64,000 bases of DNA from Cognataquiflexum gelatinilyticum (GTDB taxonomy: Bacteria; Bacteroidota; Bacteroidia; Cytophagales; Cyclobacteriaceae), in assembly GCF_024813435.1 (NCBI RefSeq), contig NZ_JANAEZ010000005.1, positions 248,001 through 312,000 of the forward strand, written 5' to 3'. Below are positions 52,152 to 61,833 of this stretch, piece by piece. A program made the position numbers and the translations under genes. Each line of letters begins with the position of its first letter. Position 1 is the first letter of the stretch. The notes under the pieces are model-generated. The model was given only the letters and a program-made list of their open reading frames with translations, did not search any database and was not told where the DNA came from.

Positions 52152-53483
52152 ATGAATAAGATACTTATCACCGCTTTGATTTTGATGGCTTTCATTTCAA
52201 AATTGAACGCCCAGGATACCTTGAGACTTAATTTCCGTGAGGCTGTGGAAATTGGTCTACAGCAAAACCTCAATTACAGACAGCTCGAAAACCAGCAGGA
52301 GGTTTTGAAAAGGGAAAAGCAGGCGGCACAATTGGCCCATTTGCCAAACCTGAACATCAATAACAGTGGATTTAGGCAAAGTGGCCAACAATACCAACAG
52401 GTGGAAGACCAATTGATTGTGACCAATATTTCCAACAACATCATCACTTCTAATTTGAATACCGCCATGCCTGTCTACAATGGCGGGCGGAGGATTAACA
52501 ACACACAGGCTACAAGGTTTTTTGAGGAAGCCGGGGAAAACAGCCTGCAAAGAGCGGCACAGGAAGTCATGTTCAATATCGGCAGGCAATACCTGCAGGT
52601 CCTATTGGATGAAGAGTTGTACCGAATCGCTTTGGAAAACCTTGAAAACCAAAAGAAACAGTTGGAGCAGATTGAAGGATTTGTGGAGGCAGGATTGAGA
52701 ACACTTTCTGATCAATATAACCAGCAATCCGAGGTGGCAAGGCTGGAAACGGTGGCATTGAACGCCAAGATCCAATGGGAAACAGATGCCTGGACTTTGG
52801 CAGAAACGTTGCAGTTGGAACCAAATGTCATTCCTGAACTCGATGAGGTCAGTCTGAGTCCCGGAAAAAGTGAATATTTGTCTATGTCGGTGGATGAATT
52901 GTATAAAATAGCTTTGGAAAACCGCAAGGACTTCAAGCAGCAGCAATTGTTGGAATCAGGCAACAAAAAACTACTTGCCGTTTCCAGGTCATTCATGTAT
53001 CCCCAAATCAATGCTTTCTTCAATTACAGTACTTTTTTTACTTCTCTTGATGAAAGAACCATTTCTGAACAGCTTTGGCAGGTGTACCCACAGCAGACCA
53101 TCGGTGTATCACTGAACATTCCTATCTTCAATAATTTCAACAACAAGCTCACCGTAACCCGAGGAAAGGTGCAGTACCACAACCAACAGTTGGAGAAAAC
53201 AGCCTTGGAAAGAAGGATATCCCAAGAGATCAAACTGGCTTATGAAAATTACAAAGCGAGTATCAAGAGGGAGGAAGCAACAAAATTGCAACTTGCTGCT
53301 GCTGTGGAAGCACAGACTGCGATTTCCGAGAGGTTTAGGCTTGGTGTCAGCAACTTTGTAGACCTTGCTACTGCTAATCAACAGCTGGTGACTGGTCAAT
53401 CAGACTATGCCCAAGCTTTGTACACGCTATACTTTCAGGAAGTGATCTTGAACTACCAATTGGGAGTTTTGGCAGTGGATTAG
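52152..53483 (+). CDS. TolC-family outer-membrane efflux protein
   Basis: 443 residues with a signal peptide ending near LNAQ (residue 21). Two homologous halves of long coiled-coil helices are visible (for example LNFREAVEIGLQQNLNYRQL and SMSVDELYKIALENRKDFKQ), each followed by the barrel-strand type segments AMPVYNGGRR and NIPIFNNFNN. The end GVSNFVDLATANQQLVTGQS and YQLGVLAVD is typical. It forms the outer-membrane channel of tripartite export. The gap to the ATPase is 2 bases. No HlyD/MFP-type adaptor gene is in the window; the large periplasmic domains of the FtsX permeases might partly replace one, as MacB requires MacA. Confidence 0.93.
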   Translation: MNKILITALILMAFISKLNAQDTLRLNFREAVEIGLQQNLNYRQLENQQEVLKREKQAAQLAHLPNLNINNSGFRQSGQQYQQVEDQLIVTNISNNIITSNLNTAMPVYNGGRRINNTQATRFFEEAGENSLQRAAQEVMFNIGRQYLQVLLDEELYRIALENLENQKKQLEQIEGFVEAGLRTLSDQYNQQSEVARLETVALNAKIQWETDAWTLAETLQLEPNVIPELDEVSLSPGKSEYLSMSVDELYKIALENRKDFKQQQLLESGNKKLLAVSRSFMYPQINAFFNYSTFFTSLDERTISEQLWQVYPQQTIGVSLNIPIFNNFNNKLTVTRGKVQYHNQQLEKTALERRISQEIKLAYENYKASIKREEATKLQLAAAVEAQTAISERFRLGVSNFVDLATANQQLVTGQSDYAQALYTLYFQEVILNYQLGVLAVD

Positions 53484-53554
53484 CATCTTTTTTGAAATTG
53501 GGACAAAATGGACATATATACCGTCTAACAATTAGAACTCAACTTCAAAAATGT

Positions 53555-53968
53555 ATGCAACGGAATTTCTTAATTCTCATTTTGGGATTATTTCTCACCT
53601 TCAGTTGTGATGAAAAATTCAATTGTGAAGACTTTACATTGGGAACCCCTTTCGTTGTAAAGGCAGGAGAAATAAATCAGGATTGTCCCGGTCAGCTTTC
53701 CATAACTTTGGTGCGGGTGGAAAATGATTCAAGGTGTCCTTCCAACGCCAATTGTGTATGGGCGGGGAATGCAGAAGTGGTGTTTATTTTTAGGAATGGT
53801 GATGAGGAAACGGAGTTCTCTTTGGACACAAATGCATCTATGCAGGGAAGTGAAAATGAAAAAGAGATATTGGGATATTCCATAAAACTCAACGGATTGA
53901 CTCCCTATCCTGAGATTTCCAAGCAAATCAAAGAAAAAAATTACCGCGCTGACATCACCATTACCTAA
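53555..53968 (+). CDS. Small lipoprotein
   Basis: 137 residues. The start is placed at MQRNFLILILGLFLTFSCDE, giving a lipoprotein signal peptide with a lipobox-like LTFSC and lipidated cysteine near residue 18; the longer frame begins with a TTG far upstream and reads oddly. The mature part has SRCPSNANCVWAGNAEVVFI, a motif seen in small Bacteroidota lipoproteins of unknown function. The cysteine pair may form a disulfide. It lies 71 bases downstream of the TolC gene. Confidence 0.8.
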   Translation: MQRNFLILILGLFLTFSCDEKFNCEDFTLGTPFVVKAGEINQDCPGQLSITLVRVENDSRCPSNANCVWAGNAEVVFIFRNGDEETEFSLDTNASMQGSENEKEILGYSIKLNGLTPYPEISKQIKEKNYRADITIT

Positions 53969-54379
53969 GTTATTTGAGCGTAAATCCTGTGGTGGTTTTC
54001 AAAACAACCGATGAAAAGTAGATTGTAGATTTGAAATGCAATTGATTTGCTTTGGTTTTGATTCTTTTGCCTATATTCTTGTATGATTGGGTTCTTACTT
54101 TTTTTTTTATTTAAAAAAATCTCCCGTTATCAATGCAACTTTTTTTATTAGGATTTCATCTAATTTAAAAATGCTCTTATAGCAAAGCAGATAGCAGGTC
54201 AAAATCAAAAGGCTTTACTTATTGATGCGATGGCATAAATGGAGTTTGAGAATTTTGTTCCTGCCGATTCAATGGAGTCAGGGAAATTCCTTCAGTTTAG
54301 CCTTTTTAGATCTGTACAATCCGAAATCTGTTTTGCAAAGACATTTACCCAAACTAAGCCAAGCTAAACCTCTATAAAT
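53969..54379. other. Gene-free stretch, nothing recognised
   Basis: AT-rich with long T and A runs (about 54097-54121). No convincing open frame, repeat family or terminator was seen. Confidence 0.5.
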
Positions 54380-55816
54380 ATGAAAAAGAATCTTTTTTTG
54401 ATGTATTTTCTTTTCGGTTACATCGGACTTCTTTTTGGTCAGACATTACAACCTGCCCAGATGAAATCGGACGTCGAAATATTTAAAAAAGCTTTGGAAG
54501 CCAAACATCCGGAGATGTACCGCTACACCTCAGCAGAAGAATTTGAGTCCTTGTTTGATCAGGTCAAACCCCACTTGAGCCGGGATATGTCGGTCAGGGA
54601 ATTTTACCTGAAAATGACTCCAATTATCGCTGCGCTCCATTGTGGGCATACCAAATGGATTGTGGCAGGTCAGGATATGTATTATCCTTTCTTTGATGCT
54701 GACCTTTTTCCCTTACAATTACATTTTGAAAATGACAAAGCCTACGTAATTAGCCATTTTGATGGAAATGAGGTTCCGGTTACAGCAGAAGTCCTCAGCA
54801 TCAATGGGGAAAAAATGGGGGAAATCATCAAAAGTCTTCTGCCTAAGTTGAGCTTCGGTGATGGATTTTCCCAAGCCGGAAAGTATTACCAACTCAATCA
54901 CGCATTTCCCGGGATATTTTCAACCCATTTTGGAACAAAACCAACTTATGATGTTGAGGTATTGCGGGATGGCAAAACCAAGAATTTGACTTTTGAAGGA
55001 GTCTCACACCATCAGATTAAAGCCTACCAATCATCTAAAAATAAAGAACATGAAGATCCTTTTAGGTTGGAAATCTTGGAGGCAAATACAGCTTGGTTGG
55101 ATATTGATAGGTTTTATGCTTATCCAAATGAACCTGATTTCAAAAAGTTTTTGAAAGCCACTTTTGAACAGATCAAGGAAAACAACGTCAGCGATCTGGT
55201 GATTGACCTCAGAGGGAATGAAGGGGGAAATGAAAGTTATGGAATAGAACTGTACAAATACCTCGCAGAATCACCCTTCAGCTATTATGATCGCATTTCG
55301 GTGAAGAATAAAGAGAAATTGGATTTTGAGACAAATACCTCCTTTTTGTTCAAAATTGCTTCTCTTTTTAATAAAAACGGTGAGTACGGTCGTGAATTCA
55401 CTCTCCAAAAGGGATTGAAAACACAAAAACCTAATAAAAATGCCTTCCAGGGAAATGTGTATCTTTTATTGGACGGGCAGAGTTTTTCTGTGACTACCGA
55501 ATTTGCATCGCGGTTTAAATCCGAAAAAAGAGGTATAATTATTGGCACAGAAACAGCAGGGGGCTATGCGATGAATACAAGCGGATTTTTCAGCATTGTG
55601 ACCTTACCTCATTCCAAGATCGATTTGGGTATTCCTTTGCTTGGCTTCCATATGGCCGGTTTGGCAGAAAACAATCCGAAGGATAGGGGAATCCTCCCTG
55701 ATTATACCATCGAAACCCATGCGGAAAATGTCCAAAACGGGGTAGATGCTGTTCGGGATTTTTCTCTGGAATTGATCAGAAAGTCAAATGCCACAAGCGA
55801 AACTGTCAAACCTTAG
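54380..55816 (+). CDS. Secreted S41-family peptidase
   Basis: 478 residues with a signal peptide ending near LLFGQ (residue 21). A helical N-terminal region contains the conserved LHCGHT segment (about 86-91). A PDZ-like part follows (VTAEVLSINGEKMGEI), then the S41 core with VIDLRGNEGGNE (about 274-285), DGQSFSVTTEF (nucleophile probably Ser371), and GTETAGG. This layout is common for periplasmic or surface tail-specific-protease relatives in Bacteroidota; the substrate is unknown. The gene stands alone, with its own strong terminator at 55869. Confidence 0.9.
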   Translation: MKKNLFLMYFLFGYIGLLFGQTLQPAQMKSDVEIFKKALEAKHPEMYRYTSAEEFESLFDQVKPHLSRDMSVREFYLKMTPIIAALHCGHTKWIVAGQDMYYPFFDADLFPLQLHFENDKAYVISHFDGNEVPVTAEVLSINGEKMGEIIKSLLPKLSFGDGFSQAGKYYQLNHAFPGIFSTHFGTKPTYDVEVLRDGKTKNLTFEGVSHHQIKAYQSSKNKEHEDPFRLEILEANTAWLDIDRFYAYPNEPDFKKFLKATFEQIKENNVSDLVIDLRGNEGGNESYGIELYKYLAESPFSYYDRISVKNKEKLDFETNTSFLFKIASLFNKNGEYGREFTLQKGLKTQKPNKNAFQGNVYLLLDGQSFSVTTEFASRFKSEKRGIIIGTETAGGYAMNTSGFFSIVTLPHSKIDLGIPLLGFHMAGLAENNPKDRGILPDYTIETHAENVQNGVDAVRDFSLELIRKSNATSETVKP

Positions 55817-55868
55817 GCTTCAGAACCAAATTAATCCTTGGACAGGTTTATCTTTGAAATTCAAAATC

Positions 55869-55918
55869 GAGGTATTTGTTGAACATCAATTGATTCAACA
55901 AATACCTCAATTTTTTTT
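55869..55918 (+). terminator. Rho-independent terminator after the S41 peptidase gene
   Basis: GAGGTATTTGTTGA pairs perfectly with TCAACAAATACCTC over 14 bases around an apical ACATCAATTGAT, followed by AA and eight T. The preceding AAT/ATT bases extend the symmetry. Confidence 0.92.
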
Positions 55919-56049
55919 AACCTGATTAATTGGGTTAAGTCAGAAACCAATCATGGATTTATTGAAAAAATACTCCTCACCTCCTGCAACTTTTTCCTAA
56001 GAAATTGAATCTAGTCTTTAGAAAACATCCAGCTAATTTTTCAATACTG

Positions 56050-56706
56050 ATGAAAAAGATTTTAATACTCGGAGCAACTGGCCGCACTGGCAAAGAATTA
56101 CTTCAGCAAGCTTTAGACCGGGGATACCAAGCCAATGTCTTGGTGAGGGATTGTAAGAAAATCACCCTTGAACATGAAAGACTCCGGGTTTTTGAAGGAG
56201 ATACCAGGATACCAAAGGACCTGGACTTTGCCATTGAAAATTGTCAGGCAGTAATCAGTTGTCTGAATATTTCAAGGAACTCGGATTTTCCATGGGCTTC
56301 ATTAAGGACACCGGAAGATTTCCTTTCGATGACGATGAAAAGCCTTATCAACGTCTGTCAGGACCACAAACTCAGCAGGTTGATTTTTACTTCAGCATGG
56401 GGAGTAGGTGACAGCAGGCCATTTATTCCTTCTTGGTTTGCCTGGCTGATAGACAACAGCAAGTTGTCTGTGCCTTACCTTGAACACGAACGTCAGGAAG
56501 CCTTGGTCAGAAATTCAGGTTTGGACTGGACCATAGTCAGACCGGTCGGGCTGACCAACAGTCAGAAACCCAAGGCCGTCAAAGTGATTTTTGGCAATGA
56601 ACAAAAACCCTCATTGACCATTTCCCGAAAAGATACTGCCGGTTTTATGATTGATATTTTGGACCATTCGGATTACTTCCAAAAAGTCCCTACCATATAT
56701 TCCTAA
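56050..56706 (+). CDS. NmrA-like NAD(P)-binding protein (atypical SDR)
   Basis: 218 residues. The start MKKILILGATGRTGKELLQQ places the Rossmann glycine motif GATGRTG at residues 8-14; the upstream in-frame start at 56005 would add 15 residues before it. Later features are VISCLNIS, the YxxxK region replaced by PSWFAWLIDNSKLSVPYLEH, and DWTIVRPVGLTN, all in the order seen in atypical SDRs of the NmrA/SDR_a5 type. It probably binds NADP(H); the substrate is unknown. The stop codon is followed at once by the next gene. Confidence 0.88.
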   Translation: MKKILILGATGRTGKELLQQALDRGYQANVLVRDCKKITLEHERLRVFEGDTRIPKDLDFAIENCQAVISCLNISRNSDFPWASLRTPEDFLSMTMKSLINVCQDHKLSRLIFTSAWGVGDSRPFIPSWFAWLIDNSKLSVPYLEHERQEALVRNSGLDWTIVRPVGLTNSQKPKAVKVIFGNEQKPSLTISRKDTAGFMIDILDHSDYFQKVPTIYS

Positions 56707-56709
56707 GTG

Positions 56710-57390
56710 ATGAAAAAGATTAATTTCCTATTTCTTGGATTTGCATTGGCCCTTTTGGCTACCAGGCTTTATGGCTTGGAAATGGAGGACGGTGAGCGCT
56801 TCATCCGGGTAATCGGATGGATGGATTTCCTTTGGCTTGGCATCGGTTGGGTATTGGCAAACTTCCAAAAGGAAGCGGGATTGCCTGATATTTTTGGAAA
56901 AGCCGGAGATGTGAAAAAATGGTTTATCCCTTTTTTGGTAGGGATCTGTTTTGCATTGTTGGACGTCTTGGTGATCGAATTCATTTTAAGAAACGAACCA
57001 CATCAAACACTGCCTCCCTATACCCAACCTTTTCCTTATTCTGTTTTTCTGTACTTCGCCGGAGGTTTGTATATGGAATTGTTCTATAAACTCATTCCCC
57101 TGACCGTTTTCCTTTTGATTTTTGAGAAATATCTCCGAGGAAATCTGAAAAAGTACATGACTTTCCTGATCATTTTTTTGCTTTCGATCTGGGAACCGAT
57201 TTCACAATTGCCGACTGATCCTTTATGGTTTGTGGTGTATGCCTTTGCTTCAGGATTTGCATTCAATTTCCTCCAAATTTATTTTTTCAGGAAAATGGGA
57301 TGGTTATATTCTTTACTATGTCGAATGGGATTGTACCTGATTTGGCATGTAATGCTCGGGATTTGGATTGAGTTTTTTGTGATTCAATAG
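56710..57390 (+). CDS. Multi-pass membrane protein, possibly a degenerate CPBP/CAAX-type protein
   Basis: 226 residues from the ATG at 56710 (a GTG at 56707 is also in frame). About six hydrophobic helices are visible, for example INFLFLGFALALLATRLYGL, WFIPFLVGICFALLDVLVI, LIPLTVFLLIFE and YMTFLIIFLLSIWEP. GGLYMELFYKLIPL sits where CPBP-family intramembrane proteases have EExxxR, and LIWHVMLGIW where they have a histidine motif, but the glutamate pair and arginine are not intact. The resemblance is therefore weak. It follows the NmrA-like gene by three bases and is probably co-transcribed. Confidence 0.7.
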   Translation: MKKINFLFLGFALALLATRLYGLEMEDGERFIRVIGWMDFLWLGIGWVLANFQKEAGLPDIFGKAGDVKKWFIPFLVGICFALLDVLVIEFILRNEPHQTLPPYTQPFPYSVFLYFAGGLYMELFYKLIPLTVFLLIFEKYLRGNLKKYMTFLIIFLLSIWEPISQLPTDPLWFVVYAFASGFAFNFLQIYFFRKMGWLYSLLCRMGLYLIWHVMLGIWIEFFVIQ

Positions 57391-57506
57391 ATTGGTAATT
57401 GAATTCCAATAAATCGAGCTATCTCATCAAAATCCTAAAAGACAATTATTCTAAATGCCAAAAATTTATTTCAAGCTAACTAACAAACAAAAAGCTTCTT
57501 TTGATC

Positions 57507-58037
57507 CTATTGGGCAACTTTAAGCCTTCCTTTTTCTGCGAAATAAATAACGTCCACCATATTATGGGCCTGAAAGTTTACAGTTACATTATTTTCTTTT
57601 GGTGATGAATAAAAAAGACTCCAAATAGGGGATGGTAAATGTGGTCCCACAAAAAATCCCATCATACCTCCCCATATGGTTCCCACGATAATAGCAGAAT
57701 TAATGGTAAAAAGCGAAATACCATCTTCAAAATCTCCATTGATGAGAAAGTATAATCCAACTGAAACAGCAGAGAGAACAAAACCAATAATTAACCCAAT
57801 TTTAAGGCTTTTGATTGCTTCTTTCATGAATTCATCTCCTGAAGGATGGTGATTTGATGTGGGGGTTGGTATGATATATCCCATATCAGGAGGATTGACT
57901 TCGATTTCATCAAGTTCATAACCCCGATCCAGAATCAAAGAAATGGTTTCTTTTGAATCTTTATGGTTTTTGAACACGCCATATACCGATCCTGAGGGGA
58001 TGGGATTTTGGGGGGGATTTTCAGTTTGAGTTTCCAT
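57507..58037 (-). CDS. Membrane protein with stress-protein-like N-terminus (about 176 residues)
   Basis: The start is placed at METQTENPPQNPIP; a start four codons upstream at 58049 is also possible. The N-terminal SVYGVFKNHKDSKETISLIL and GYELDEIEVNPPD resemble the short domain of general-stress 17M-like and DUF1269-like proteins. The middle has two glycine-rich membrane helices (LIIGFVLSAVSVGLYFLI and IIVGTIWGGMMGFFVGP). The C-terminus NVTVNFQAHNMVDVIYFAEK is soluble. Function unknown, possibly an osmotic or envelope stress role by analogy only. Confidence 0.75.
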   Translation of the reverse strand: METQTENPPQNPIPSGSVYGVFKNHKDSKETISLILDRGYELDEIEVNPPDMGYIIPTPTSNHHPSGDEFMKEAIKSLKIGLIIGFVLSAVSVGLYFLINGDFEDGISLFTINSAIIVGTIWGGMMGFFVGPHLPSPIWSLFYSSPKENNVTVNFQAHNMVDVIYFAEKGRLKVAQ

Positions 58038-58049
58038 ATTTATATGCAT

Positions 58050-58414
58050 TTAGGCTTACTTACTTTTCAGGGATAGTAAATTTTGCAATAAAATGATGGA
58101 ATATTTTATACCAATCTACCTTTGAATTATGAAATTCACAGATATTTTCTCAATTGTTTAGGTGATTAATTTGAGTGTTGAAAATCTAAATCACTCATTA
58201 AATCAGCTTATAATCAAGCCAAATGGTTTAATCAAAATAATTCTTATATAAATATTTAAAGTTCAATTTTGGACTTAAATAGTATAAATACACATACCTT
58301 TTTGGTCTGGTCATGCTCTCAATAACATTCATAGCAAGCAACGCCATTTAAACCCAATTTCAATCCGATTATCGGGGAATGATGAGCCGCGGAAGGGAAG
58401 TATTTAGCAATTAA
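58050..58414. other. Gene-free AT-rich stretch
   Basis: Upstream region of the minus-strand gene at 57507-58037. No other feature was recognised; it probably contains that gene's promoter, which I cannot place. Confidence 0.4.
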
Positions 58415-58734
58415 ATGGATGGTGAAGGAAAATCTATTCTTGAATTTTGTACAGTGGTTTTGAAATCCGATGAAGCAGAGCCTGAACTTGTAGGAAAGGA
58501 ATATTTAAAATAAATGAAAGTTGGTTCGTTTGAAATTGGGGATCCTGAAATTGAACTTTCACCTTTAGGTAAGTTAACTGCCAATGTGGAAAATGGTCAA
58601 ATCAATCTTACTGGAAAATTTTAAATGCTTCCACCGTATTGAAACTGTAAACCCCCGTTTTGGATGCTGAATCTTTTTCTTTCAAAATCAAAAAAATGGC
58701 TGACGATAAATTTCGATTGTGTATGGATTGGTAA
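58415..58734 (+). pseudogene. Decayed small gene remnant
   Basis: Starting at an ATG (MDGEGKSILEFCTVVLKSDE), one frame reads through a TAA into MKVGSFEIGDPEIELSPLGK and NVENGQINLTGKF, then another stop. A shifted frame continues with AESFSFKIKKMADDKFRLCM and another stop. The pieces look like natural protein sequence broken by two or three stops and a frameshift. The family is not recognised. The stretch from here to 58997 otherwise shows nothing. Confidence 0.45.
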
Positions 58735-58997
58735 TTAATTATTCAAGGGAATAAGCGGGAAAATATCAGGTAGGTCCGGAAATAATTCCCGTCAAATAAC
58801 TTCTAATTGAATCTTGAAATTGATTGGATGAAATGGTAAATTTAAAATTACCAACAGGATGGTATTGTTGCTCCATTTCATAACTTTTTTCAAATTTTAA
58901 ACTATTATCTATTGGGTTATTCTGTATTAATTAAATATCCGATTAACGCGTGTGTGCCAAAATCAAATAGAATTTAACCGTCTACATTCAAGAAATT

Positions 58998-60743
58998 ATG
59001 ACAATCGCAAATTCGGTAAAAAGGAATTATGCTTTGACAGTTATTGGTCTGTTTTGCAGTCTATATTCCTGCCAAAAACCAAATATCAATGCTGATTCTG
59101 AGCCTGATCCATTTCAGCAGGCAATAAGTCTTTGTTTTATTCCTGCGGGCATGAAATGGGATTTTTCGGAAGGAAAAGCGCCTTTTTTGGAAGGAATGGA
59201 TGTTTTGGATTTTGCTGTTTCAACCAACAATCCTGAAGCAAGAAAGTATTTTAATCAGGGGCTTCTATTGGCTTATGGATTCAACCATGCCGAAGCGGAG
59301 CGGTCATTTCAGTATGCAGCAACTTTAGATCCTGATTTTGCTATGGCTTATTGGGGACAGGCCTATGTCCTAGGTCCCAATTACAATGCGGGTATGGAAC
59401 CTGAACATTATCAATTGGCATTCGAAGCAATTCAGAAAGCCAAAAGCCTTTTAACCAAAGTTTCGGCTAAGGAAGCGGCTTTTATTATGGCCATGGACCA
59501 AAGGTATAAACCTGAATATTTGGAAGATAGGTCGGCTTTGGATGAGGCTTATGCGCAGTATATGGCCAAGCTATGGAAAAAATACCCTGAAGATGCAGAA
59601 GCAGGCACTCTCTATGCTGAGGCCTTGATGGACCTTCAGCCTTGGGATCTTTGGACCAAAGAAGGCGATCCAAAAGGTAATACTACCCTGATTTTGGAAG
59701 TATTGGAAGAAGTTATAAAAAAGCATCCCGATCATCCTGGCGTCCACCATTTGTATATCCATGCTGTAGAAGGATCAAATAATCCTGATAAAGGATTGAA
59801 TTCAGCCAGAAAGTTTGATAAAGGATTGACACCTATGGCAGGTCATTTGGTTCATATGCCTTCCCATATTTATATCCGTACAGGCCATTATCACGAAGGT
59901 ACACTTTCCAATCTCCGTGCAGCCAAGGTAGATAGCCTTTACATTGAGACCTGTAAGGCACAAGGGACTTATCCCCTGGCTTACTTTCCCCATAATTATC
60001 ATTTCATGGCAGGTACAGCAATATTGGAAGGCAGTAGTAAATGGGCTGTTTTTGCAGCAGACCGGCTTTTTGACCATTTGGATCAAAGTCTGATGGAAGA
60101 GGAAGGATTGGAAGTAATCCAACACTTTTCGACCATTCCCTATTTTGTAAGGGTCAAGTTCGGAATGTGGGATGAGATTTTGAATCTTTCTTTATGGGAA
60201 AAAGGAACGGATTACCAAGAAGGAATCAGGCATTATGCTTTGGGAATGGCCTATTTGGGAAAAGGAAAGTTGGAATATGCAGAAAAAGAGCTTAAGGCTA
60301 TACAGCAAATCATTGCTAAAGAAAGTCTTGAAAACCTGACCATATGGGGAATAAATTCCTTTGGAGCAATCATAAATATCGCCTCTTTGGTCTTGGAAGG
60401 AGAAATTTTGGCAAGTAATAAAAAGTATTCAGAGGCAATCCATAAGCTTTCTTTAGCTTCTGAATTGGAAGATAAGCTTCTATACAATGAACCACCTGAT
60501 TGGTTTTTATCTACCCGACACCATTTAGGAGCAGTCCTTTTGGAGGCTGAGAAATACAAAGAAGCTGAATCTGTTTTTAGAAAAGATTTGGAAGAATTTC
60601 CCAACAACGGTTGGGCTTATTACGGGTTGATGTTGGCATTGGAGAAATCCGGAAATGAAACTGAAGCAAAAACGGCAAAAGAACAATTTGATCTTACCTG
60701 GAAATATGCTGATGCCACATTGAGTTCTTCAAGGATTAAGTGA
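58998..60743 (+). CDS. TPR-repeat lipoprotein
   Basis: 581 residues. The N-terminus YALTVIGLFCSLYSCQKPNI is a lipoprotein-type signal with the lipid cysteine near residue 25. Tetratricopeptide-like helices include EARKYFNQGLLLAYGFNHAE (about 80-99) and the C-terminal DKLLYNEPPDWFLSTRHHLG. Two conserved histidine-rich stretches, HPGVHHLYIHAVE and GHLVHMPSHIYIRTGHYHEG, are hallmarks of a widespread family of TPR proteins of unknown function, and could bind metal. Predicted to be anchored in the envelope. Confidence 0.85.
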   Translation: MTIANSVKRNYALTVIGLFCSLYSCQKPNINADSEPDPFQQAISLCFIPAGMKWDFSEGKAPFLEGMDVLDFAVSTNNPEARKYFNQGLLLAYGFNHAEAERSFQYAATLDPDFAMAYWGQAYVLGPNYNAGMEPEHYQLAFEAIQKAKSLLTKVSAKEAAFIMAMDQRYKPEYLEDRSALDEAYAQYMAKLWKKYPEDAEAGTLYAEALMDLQPWDLWTKEGDPKGNTTLILEVLEEVIKKHPDHPGVHHLYIHAVEGSNNPDKGLNSARKFDKGLTPMAGHLVHMPSHIYIRTGHYHEGTLSNLRAAKVDSLYIETCKAQGTYPLAYFPHNYHFMAGTAILEGSSKWAVFAADRLFDHLDQSLMEEEGLEVIQHFSTIPYFVRVKFGMWDEILNLSLWEKGTDYQEGIRHYALGMAYLGKGKLEYAEKELKAIQQIIAKESLENLTIWGINSFGAIINIASLVLEGEILASNKKYSEAIHKLSLASELEDKLLYNEPPDWFLSTRHHLGAVLLEAEKYKEAESVFRKDLEEFPNNGWAYYGLMLALEKSGNETEAKTAKEQFDLTWKYADATLSSSRIK

Positions 60744-60771
60744 TTAATAGGCTCTTACTGATATTAATTTT

Positions 60772-61806
60772 CTAAGAATTGGATGCCACCAATGGCTTCA
60801 CTTTCGTTCCGATGATCTCAATGGCTTTCAGCAATTGAGCATGGCTCAGGTTGGCATTGTCCATCTGGAAAGAAACCCTGGCTAGACCCCCCAAAGACTC
60901 ACTGTGTCTCAGGATTTTTTCTGCTACTTCCTCAGGATCTCCTACAAGGTAGGCACCTCTTGGGCCACGCTGTGCTTCAAATCTGGAAAAAGTCACCGGA
61001 GGCCAACCCCGTTCTTTTCCTATTCTGGTAAAGGTCTCAGCATAGCCGGGGTAATATTCAGCAACAGCTTTTTCTGTTGTATCTGAGACATAACCCAAGG
61101 AATGGAGACCAACTTTAAGTTTATCGGGTCCATGTCCCGCTCTTCTTCCCGCTTCTCTATACAAGTCAACCAATGGACTGAACCGGTGCGTTTCCCCACC
61201 AATCACAGCGACCATCAAAGGTAAGCCCAAAGTTCCGGCCCTGACAAATGATTCTGGTGTACCGCCAACACCCAACCAAATAGGAAATGGATCCTGCAAT
61301 GGTCTTGGATAAATAGCTTGCTGATGTAAGGCAGGTCTGAATTTTCCTGACCAAGTCACAAATTCATTGTCTCTGATTTTGAGCAGGAGGTCAAGTTTTT
61401 CTGAAAAAAGCGCATCATAATCTTTAAGATTCAATCCGAAAAGTGGAAATGCTTCGGTGAAAGAACCTCTGCCCACGACCATTTCAGCCCGGCCTTTGGA
61501 GATCAGGTCCAAGGTAGCAAAATTTTGAAAAACCCGGACAGGATCGGCAGCGCTCAGGACAGTGACTGCGCTGGTAAGTTTGATATTTTTTGTTTGTGCA
61601 GCCGCTGCAGCCAGAATCATTGTAGGGGCGGAGTCTAGGAACTCCTTTCTATGGTGCTCTCCGATTCCAAAAACATCCAATCCCACCTGATCGGCAATTT
61701 GGATTCTTTCCAGTAATTCAGACAAAGCCTGCATGCTGTTTTTTGTCCGATCCGGTCCTTCACCGATTGCTGCTGCCGCAAAACTGTCTATCCCTATTTC
61801 CATCAT
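60772..61806 (-). CDS. LLM-class flavin-dependent oxidoreductase (luciferase-like)
   Basis: 344 residues; the ATG at 61806 or 61803 is preferred to the TTG at 61809. Family features: LDVFGIGEHHRKEFLDSAPT near the N-terminus, LTSAVTVLSAADPVRVFQNF, LDLISKGRAEMVVGRGSFTE, PIWLGVGGTPESFVRAGTLG, and GDPEEVAEKILRH near the end. This is the TIM-barrel fold of FMN/F420-dependent monooxygenase relatives. The substrate is unknown. It lies 28 bases from the convergent TPR gene and 25 bases downstream of the antiporter gene, with which it may be co-transcribed. Confidence 0.9.
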   Translation of the reverse strand: MMEIGIDSFAAAAIGEGPDRTKNSMQALSELLERIQIADQVGLDVFGIGEHHRKEFLDSAPTMILAAAAAQTKNIKLTSAVTVLSAADPVRVFQNFATLDLISKGRAEMVVGRGSFTEAFPLFGLNLKDYDALFSEKLDLLLKIRDNEFVTWSGKFRPALHQQAIYPRPLQDPFPIWLGVGGTPESFVRAGTLGLPLMVAVIGGETHRFSPLVDLYREAGRRAGHGPDKLKVGLHSLGYVSDTTEKAVAEYYPGYAETFTRIGKERGWPPVTFSRFEAQRGPRGAYLVGDPEEVAEKILRHSESLGGLARVSFQMDNANLSHAQLLKAIEIIGTKVKPLVASNS

Positions 61807-61833
61807 CAAAACCTATTTAAATTAGAATTCATC

